This document shows positions 7,114-11,168 of a DNA stretch of 11,168 nt, in pieces; the stretch's first letter is position 1; the number at the start of each line of letters is the position of its first letter. Under the pieces are notes generated by a model that ran no database searches, was not told where the DNA came from, and saw only the letters and a list, made by a program, of their open reading frames with translations. The DNA lies in assembly GCA_016650135.1 (NCBI GenBank), contig JAENWH010000035.1, positions 1-11,168 of the forward strand. The letters are read 5' to 3'. The position numbers and the translations under genes are program-made. Origin of the DNA: Peptostreptococcaceae bacterium (GTDB taxonomy: Bacteria; Bacillota_A; Clostridia; Peptostreptococcales; Anaerovoracaceae).

Positions 7114-7142
7114 AATTTCCAGATATTCAGTGAATGGAAATT
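7114..7142. repeat. 8-bp perfect inverted repeat, 13-bp spacer
   Basis: AATTTCCA (7114-7121) and TGGAAATT (7135-7142) are exact inverted copies whose centres lie two turns of DNA apart (21 bases). That geometry suits a dimeric DNA-binding protein, but it may be chance. It differs from the ATGTT-N9-AACAT sites near the kinase. Confidence 0.3.
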
Positions 7143-7320
7143 TGAAGAATGTATTGGAATTTCACCATACCTGTTTTTAAAGCAGAAAAGATGGAACTAA
7201 AGAGTTTAGAAATGTAAAAGTATTTTCGTCTCACTGTAGAATAGAGAATTGTCCTTAGAGACGACAAACAATTTTATGTATCAAAAATTAATTAAAGCAA
7301 AAATTGAGAGGAAGAAAAAA

Positions 7321-8598
7321 ATGAAGGAATTTGAATTACCTTACGGAAAAGAAAAATTGGTAGCACGTATTGAAGATGAACATTTAGCAGGTGTTCTCTT
7401 ATCAAATTTGAGCAATTATAAGGTTGACAAAACTGAAGAGGAACTTGTTAATGAGTCTTTATCCAATCCTATTGGTACACCAAGATTGAGAGAAATGGCA
7501 GCAGGAAAACAGAATATTGTTATAATTTCTTCAGATCACACACGTCCTGTACCAAGTCATATTATTATGCCTCAAATTTTGAAAGAAATTAGAGCAGGAA
7601 ACCCTACTGCAGATATTACTATTCTTATTTCAACAGGTTGTCATCGTGAGACAAAACAAGAAGAATTAGTTGATAAATTTGGTACAGAGATTTATAACAA
7701 TGAAAAGATTATTGTTCATGATTGTGATGATTTAGATAATCTGGTGAGTCTTGGTAAGCTCCCTTCGGGTGGTAATTTACTTATAAATAAAATTGCAACT
7801 GATGCAGATTTATTAATTGCTGAAGGTTTTATTGAACCACATTTCTTTGCTGGTTTCTCAGGTGGACGTAAGAGTGTACTTCCTGGAATTGCAAGTAGAG
7901 AGACGGTTATGTACAATCATAACTCTGGTTTTATTGCAAATCCAAATGCTCGTACTGGTATTGTTGAAAATAACCCTATCCACAATGATATGCTGTATGC
8001 CGCACGTGTTGCTCGCCTTGAGTTTATTGTGAACGTTGTTATTGATTCAGCTCATAAAATTATCAAATGCGTATCTGGTGATTGTGATTTAGCACATAGA
8101 GAAGGAAGAAACTTCTTAAAGAGTATGTGCCAAGTAGATGCTATTCCATCTGACATAGTTATTTCTACTAATGGTGGTTATCCTCTTGATCAAAATATTT
8201 ATCAAGCTGTTAAAGGAATGACCGCTGCTGAAGCTACCGTTAAAGAAGGAGGTGTTATTGTTATGCTTTCTAAGTCAGTTGATGGACACGGTGCTCCTGC
8301 TTTTTATGAAACATTCAAAGAAGAAAAAAATTTAAATCGTATGATGAAGACCTTTCTTAATAGAAAGCCAGAAGAAACAATTAGAGATCAGTGGCAGTCA
8401 CAAATCTTTGCTCGTATTTTATTGAAAGCTACCGTTATTTATGTTTCTGTTGCGGATGATGAAATTGTTAGAAATCTTCACATGATTCCAACTCATTTAA
8501 TTGAAGAAGCTATGAAATTGGCTAAAGAGATTGTAAAGAAAAATGATTATAAAGTTACTGTTATTCCTGATGGTGTATCAGTAATGGTAATTGAATAG
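7321..8598 (+). CDS. larA: LarA-family nickel-pincer 2-hydroxyacid racemase/epimerase
   Basis: The 425-residue protein is a full-length LarA, the family that racemises or epimerises 2-hydroxyacids by hydride transfer with the nickel-pincer nucleotide. Counting from ATG 7321, every residue I recall from Lactiplantibacillus plantarum LarA falls at the same number: Asp72 and Arg75 (SDHTRPVP), His108 (GCHRE), His174 and Lys184 (HFFAGFSGGRK, the cofactor lysine), His200 (MYNHN), and Gln295 and Lys298 (IYQAVKGM). This supports ATG 7321, preceded by GAGAGGAAG (7305-7313), over the upstream TTG at 7249. It heads an operon with glycerate kinase and a sugar-acid permease. No cofactor synthesis genes (larB, larC, larE) are in the window. 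Lactate is the named substrate, but the context points to glycerate or a C4 aldonate. That substrate is inference. Confidence 0.93.
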   Translation: MKEFELPYGKEKLVARIEDEHLAGVLLSNLSNYKVDKTEEELVNESLSNPIGTPRLREMAAGKQNIVIISSDHTRPVPSHIIMPQILKEIRAGNPTADITILISTGCHRETKQEELVDKFGTEIYNNEKIIVHDCDDLDNLVSLGKLPSGGNLLINKIATDADLLIAEGFIEPHFFAGFSGGRKSVLPGIASRETVMYNHNSGFIANPNARTGIVENNPIHNDMLYAARVARLEFIVNVVIDSAHKIIKCVSGDCDLAHREGRNFLKSMCQVDAIPSDIVISTNGGYPLDQNIYQAVKGMTAAEATVKEGGVIVMLSKSVDGHGAPAFYETFKEEKNLNRMMKTFLNRKPEETIRDQWQSQIFARILLKATVIYVSVADDEIVRNLHMIPTHLIEEAMKLAKEIVKKNDYKVTVIPDGVSVMVIE

Positions 8599-8607
8599 GA
8601 GCTTTAT

Positions 8608-9744
8608 ATGAAAAAAATAGTGCTTATTCCAGATTCTTTTAAGGGAACATTGAGTTCTGAAAAGATCTGTAGCATTATGGAACAGCAAATTCATAGTATT
8701 TATGAGGATTGTGAGGTTATTTCTATTCCTGTTGCAGATGGAGGAGAGGGTAGTGTTGATTCTTTTATCTCTGCCGTCGGTGGTATCAAGATTGAGGAGA
8801 GAGTAAAAAATCCTTACTTCGAGGATATGACCTCTTATTATGGCCTCATTGATGAAGGTCATACCGCAATCGTCGAAATGGCTTCATGTGCTGGGCTTCC
8901 TTTAGTTGTTGATAGAAAAAATCCTGAATTAACGACTACTTATGGGGTTGGTCAGTTAATTATGGCTGCAGCTAGAAAAGGTGTTGATAAAATCATTGTT
9001 GGTCTAGGTGGGTCTAGTACAAATGATGGTGGTTGTGGCGCAGCAGCTGCAATAGGTATTCGTTTTTTTGATGCATCTAATCACTCTTTTATTCCAACAG
9101 GTGGAACTCTTCAGAACATTAAGACAATTGATTGTTCTAATAAGAGTCATTTACTAGATTCTCTCGAAATTGTAACAATGTGCGATATTGATAATCCTAT
9201 GTATGGTCCAACGGGTGCTTCTACTATATTTGGTCCACAAAAGGGAGCTACTACTGAAATGGTTAAAGCTCTTGATGAGGGTGTGAAAAATCTCAGTGTT
9301 GTTATTGAGAAAACTTGTGGTAAGGATTTAAGTCAGGTTCCTGGTACTGGTGCTGCCGGTGCAATGGGTGCTAGTATGTTAGCTTTCTTTGGTTCAGAAC
9401 TGAAAATGGGTATTGAAATTGTATTAGATACTGTTAATTTTGATGAAGTTATTCAAGATGCAGATGTTATTTTTACAGGTGAAGGGAAGTTGGATTCTCA
9501 AAGTTTGAGAGGCAAAGTTATCTTTGGCGTTGCTCATCGAGCCAAGAAATATCATAAACCTGTAATTGCTGTTGTTGGAGGAGTTGATGATGAAATAGAA
9601 GCGGATATATGTGTGTCTGGAGTTTCTGCAATATTTCCGATTAATCGTTTACCAAAAGATTTTTCGGTTAGTAGAAAAAATAGTGAAGAAAATTTGGCTC
9701 ATACTATGAAAAACATAGTAAATCTAATAAATTTAGGGCTTTAA
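8608..9744 (+). CDS. glxK: Glycerate 2-kinase (GlxK/GarK family)
   Basis: The 378-residue protein is a class I glycerate kinase, which phosphorylates D-glycerate with ATP to 2-phosphoglycerate, a glycolytic intermediate. Motifs in order are PDSFKGT (8-14), VADGGEGS (42-49), GLGGSSTNDGGCG (132-144), DIDNPMYGPTGA (193-204), PGTGAAGAMG (245-254) and TGEGKLDSQS (290-299). Length is typical. The SD AGGAG overlaps the larA stop codon, and only nine bases separate the genes, so the two are very probably co-translated from one message. The tight pairing suggests that LarA supplies the kinase with the correct glycerate enantiomer, or that both serve one mixed sugar-acid diet. Confidence 0.94.
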   Translation: MKKIVLIPDSFKGTLSSEKICSIMEQQIHSIYEDCEVISIPVADGGEGSVDSFISAVGGIKIEERVKNPYFEDMTSYYGLIDEGHTAIVEMASCAGLPLVVDRKNPELTTTYGVGQLIMAAARKGVDKIIVGLGGSSTNDGGCGAAAAIGIRFFDASNHSFIPTGGTLQNIKTIDCSNKSHLLDSLEIVTMCDIDNPMYGPTGASTIFGPQKGATTEMVKALDEGVKNLSVVIEKTCGKDLSQVPGTGAAGAMGASMLAFFGSELKMGIEIVLDTVNFDEVIQDADVIFTGEGKLDSQSLRGKVIFGVAHRAKKYHKPVIAVVGGVDDEIEADICVSGVSAIFPINRLPKDFSVSRKNSEENLAHTMKNIVNLINLGL

Positions 9745-9756
9745 AGGGGAAAAATT

Positions 9757-10767
9757 ATGAAAATTTTGCAATCTATAAAAAAAATACCTGGTGGTTTAAT
9801 GGTTATACCATTGTTGTTAGGTTCTATCGTAAATACATTTTTTGGACATAGTATATTAGGTCTTACTCAAACAGGTGTTTGGGACTGGTATGCAGGATCT
9901 TTTACTACACATCTTTTTAAGACAGGAGCAATGCCTATTTTGGCCGTATTCCTTTTTTGTAATGCGACAACAATTAGTTTTAAGAAAGCTGGTTTACCAC
10001 TCTATAAAGGTGCTGTTTTAACTACTGTAAAAGTTCTTCTTGGTGTTTTAGTTGGCTTGTTCGTCACAAAAGTTTTTGGGCCTTTAGGTCTTTTAGGCTT
10101 AACTCCGCTTGCTATTGTAGGTGCTATTTCTAACTCTAATGGTGGATTATATGCTGCATTAGCTGGTGAGTATGGTGATGCAACCGATGTTGCTGCCGTA
10201 TCAGTTTTATCAATTAATGATGGACCATTCTTTACTATGGTTGCTTTAGGTGCTGCTGGTGTTGCTGTTATCCCTATTAATGCATTAATTGGTTGTATTA
10301 TTCCTATTATTCTTGGTTGTCTTTTAGGAAATTTAGACGATAATATTAGAAAATTCTGTGCTCCTGGTGCTTCTGTTATGATTCCGTTCTTTGCTTTCCC
10401 TCTTGGTGCTGGCTTAAACTTAGGTAACTTAATTAAAGCTGGTATTCCTGGAATTGGTCTTGGTATTTTCTGTACTTTATTTACAGGTTATGCTGGTTAT
10501 TTCGTATATAAGCTATTAAAGATGGATTATCCAGAAGTTGGTTCAGCAATTGGAACCTCAGCTGGTAACTCAGCAGCAACTCCTGCAGCAATAGCAGCAG
10601 TTGATGTTTCTATGGTTGCAGTAGCTGCTACTGCAACAGTTCAAATTACTGCTGCAATTATTGTAACTGCAATTTTATGTCCACTTTTAACTTCTTACTT
10701 ACATAAGAAAGAAGAAAAGAAGAGAATTGCAAAAGGAATAGTAAGAGAAAAGGTTGAATTTGTATAG
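9757..10767 (+). CDS. kdgT: KdgT-type sugar-acid permease (2-keto-3-deoxygluconate transporter family)
   Basis: The 336-residue integral membrane protein matches the KdgT family of proton-coupled sugar-acid carriers. It shows about nine or ten hydrophobic segments, with family motifs PGGLMVIPLLLGSIVNTF (11-28), FKTGAMPILAVFLFCNATT (54-72), SNGGLYAALAGEYGDATD (127-144), SINDGPFF (152-159), FFAFPLGAGLNLG (211-223) and GTSAGNSAATPAA (266-278). A charged Lys/Glu/Arg tail ends in the cytoplasm by the positive-inside rule. SD AGGGGA (9745-9750) precedes ATG 9757, and the gap to the kinase stop is 12 bases. In this operon the cargo is more likely a C3-C4 aldonate than 2-keto-3-deoxygluconate, since no KDG kinase or aldolase is present. 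The cargo is inference. Confidence 0.9.
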   Translation: MKILQSIKKIPGGLMVIPLLLGSIVNTFFGHSILGLTQTGVWDWYAGSFTTHLFKTGAMPILAVFLFCNATTISFKKAGLPLYKGAVLTTVKVLLGVLVGLFVTKVFGPLGLLGLTPLAIVGAISNSNGGLYAALAGEYGDATDVAAVSVLSINDGPFFTMVALGAAGVAVIPINALIGCIIPIILGCLLGNLDDNIRKFCAPGASVMIPFFAFPLGAGLNLGNLIKAGIPGIGLGIFCTLFTGYAGYFVYKLLKMDYPEVGSAIGTSAGNSAATPAAIAAVDVSMVAVAATATVQITAAIIVTAILCPLLTSYLHKKEEKKRIAKGIVREKVEFV

Positions 10768-10893
10768 GTATCAATAAATATTTCATAGAGCAACATGTAC
10801 GATAAAACATGAGAAAATTGTTTTTGTGGGGAGTATTTAATAGAGTGCGTAAGTTACATACCATCCACAATAATACCTATGCGATAAAATAAC

Positions 10894-10953
10894 TGGCTCA
10901 TATATGTGGACAACGGAAAAGTACACCGCCCATATTATATGAGTCATTTTTTT
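10894..10953 (+). terminator. Long-loop hairpin with T-run after kdgT
   Basis: TGGCTCATATA (10894-10904) pairs with TATATGAGTCA (10936-10946) over 11 positions including one G-T, followed by seven T residues (10947-10953). The 31-base loop is long for an intrinsic terminator, so efficiency is uncertain. TGGCTCA occurs again just after the T-run (10953-10959). Confidence 0.5.
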
Positions 10954-11007
10954 GGCTCAAAGGGGAAATACAAAAATAATCTAATTAATCTGTAACTTTT
11001 ACCATTT

Positions 11008-11040
11008 AGGGTTCCTTTTTTAGGGAACCTTTATCTTTTT
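11008..11040 (+). terminator. Strong intrinsic terminator of the larA operon
   Basis: AGGGTTCC (11008-11015) pairs with GGAACCTT (11024-11031) with one G-T pair, an eight-base loop and a T-rich tail (TTTATCTTTTT). It is the most convincing terminator in the window and closes the larA-glxK-kdgT unit. Confidence 0.8.
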
Positions 11041-11083
11041 CTTATATTAATTATATATAGGGGGTAGTTGGTTAGTGTCAGTG

Positions 11084-11119
11084 ATTTTTAATACCGTATA
11101 AATATACATTATTAAAAAT
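11084..11119. repeat. 10-bp AT-only inverted repeat near right edge
   Basis: ATTTTTAATA (11084-11093) and TATTAAAAAT (11110-11119) are perfect inverted copies with a 16-base spacer containing TATAAAT. It may overlap the promoter of a gene beyond the window. Confidence 0.3.
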
Positions 11120-11168
11120 TGAGATGTATAGGTTTCCAAAATATAATCCACATTAACTCCAATCATAA

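Larger units (their letters stand above)
6561..7320. other. Gene-poor stretch upstream of larA
   Basis: About 760 bases without an intact gene. All frames have frequent stops, and the longest minus-strand frame (6745-6870, 41 residues) has no SD and no recognisable motif. It holds a candidate promoter, a hairpin, an 8-bp inverted repeat and an orphan SD, listed separately. An open frame extends upstream of the larA ATG to a TTG at 7249, but that extension has no SD and would add residues not found in the family. No tRNA, riboswitch or CRISPR structure is visible. The stretch looks like a mixture of decayed genes and the larA leader. Confidence 0.5.
10768..11168. other. Non-coding tail after the operon
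   Basis: About 400 bases with no supportable gene on either strand. It contains two candidate intrinsic terminators and an AT-only inverted repeat near the right edge, listed separately. A minus-strand frame overlapping the permease end (10658-10870) is a shadow of the membrane-coding sequence. Confidence 0.6.

Noticed and set aside
7249..7320. N-terminal extension of LarA from TTG 7249 (24 extra residues)
   Set aside because: No SD lies before the TTG, and starting at ATG 7321 gives a good SD and residue numbers identical to the characterised LarA.

Overview
The window is AT-rich, with short intergenic gaps, purine-rich Shine-Dalgarno (SD) sites and intrinsic terminators. It carries a sigma-54 activator of the PrpR type, IS231-like ends and an ISL3-like transposase relic. 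Together these suggest a low-GC anaerobic Firmicute (Clostridia or Negativicutes). I cannot place it more precisely from sequence alone, and Fusobacteria are not excluded.

Layout, left to right. 1-216: a small unrecognised reading frame open at the left edge. 294-2207: a PrpR-like sigma-54 enhancer-binding protein. 2208-2393: a control region with two overlapping copies of ATGTT-N9-AACAT followed by a near-consensus -24/-12 promoter. 2394-3632: a four-carbon acid sugar kinase (DUF1537/OtnK/DtnK family). 3637-4626: a decayed iron-containing alcohol dehydrogenase. 4672-4792: a 121-bp MITE-like element with 9-bp target duplications. 4844-5884: a PdxA2-type 4-phospho-sugar-acid dehydrogenase. 5885-7320: a gene-poor stretch with an ISL3-like transposase relic, several inverted repeats and an orphan SD. 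7321-10767: a tight three-gene operon of a LarA-family nickel-pincer racemase/epimerase, a glycerate 2-kinase and a KdgT-type sugar-acid permease. It is followed by two candidate intrinsic terminators.

Together the genes describe uptake and breakdown of short sugar acids. The permease would import an acid. The LarA-like enzyme would correct C2 stereochemistry. The DUF1537 kinase and PdxA2 would take a C4 acid (threonate/erythronate class) through its 4-phosphate to dihydroxyacetone phosphate and CO2. The glycerate kinase would send glycerate to 2-phosphoglycerate. The regulator would switch on at least the kinase through sigma-54. The larA operon has no visible -24/-12 promoter or matching enhancer site, so it is probably controlled separately.

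The most noteworthy points are four. The predicted sigma-54 transcription start falls within about one base of the kinase start codon, with no SD (leaderless candidate). The tandem palindromic enhancer is very regular. A complete MITE with target duplications lies between a dead dehydrogenase and pdxA2. A LarA homologue with every catalytic residue kept sits in a C3/C4 sugar-acid locus, which suggests a substrate other than lactate.
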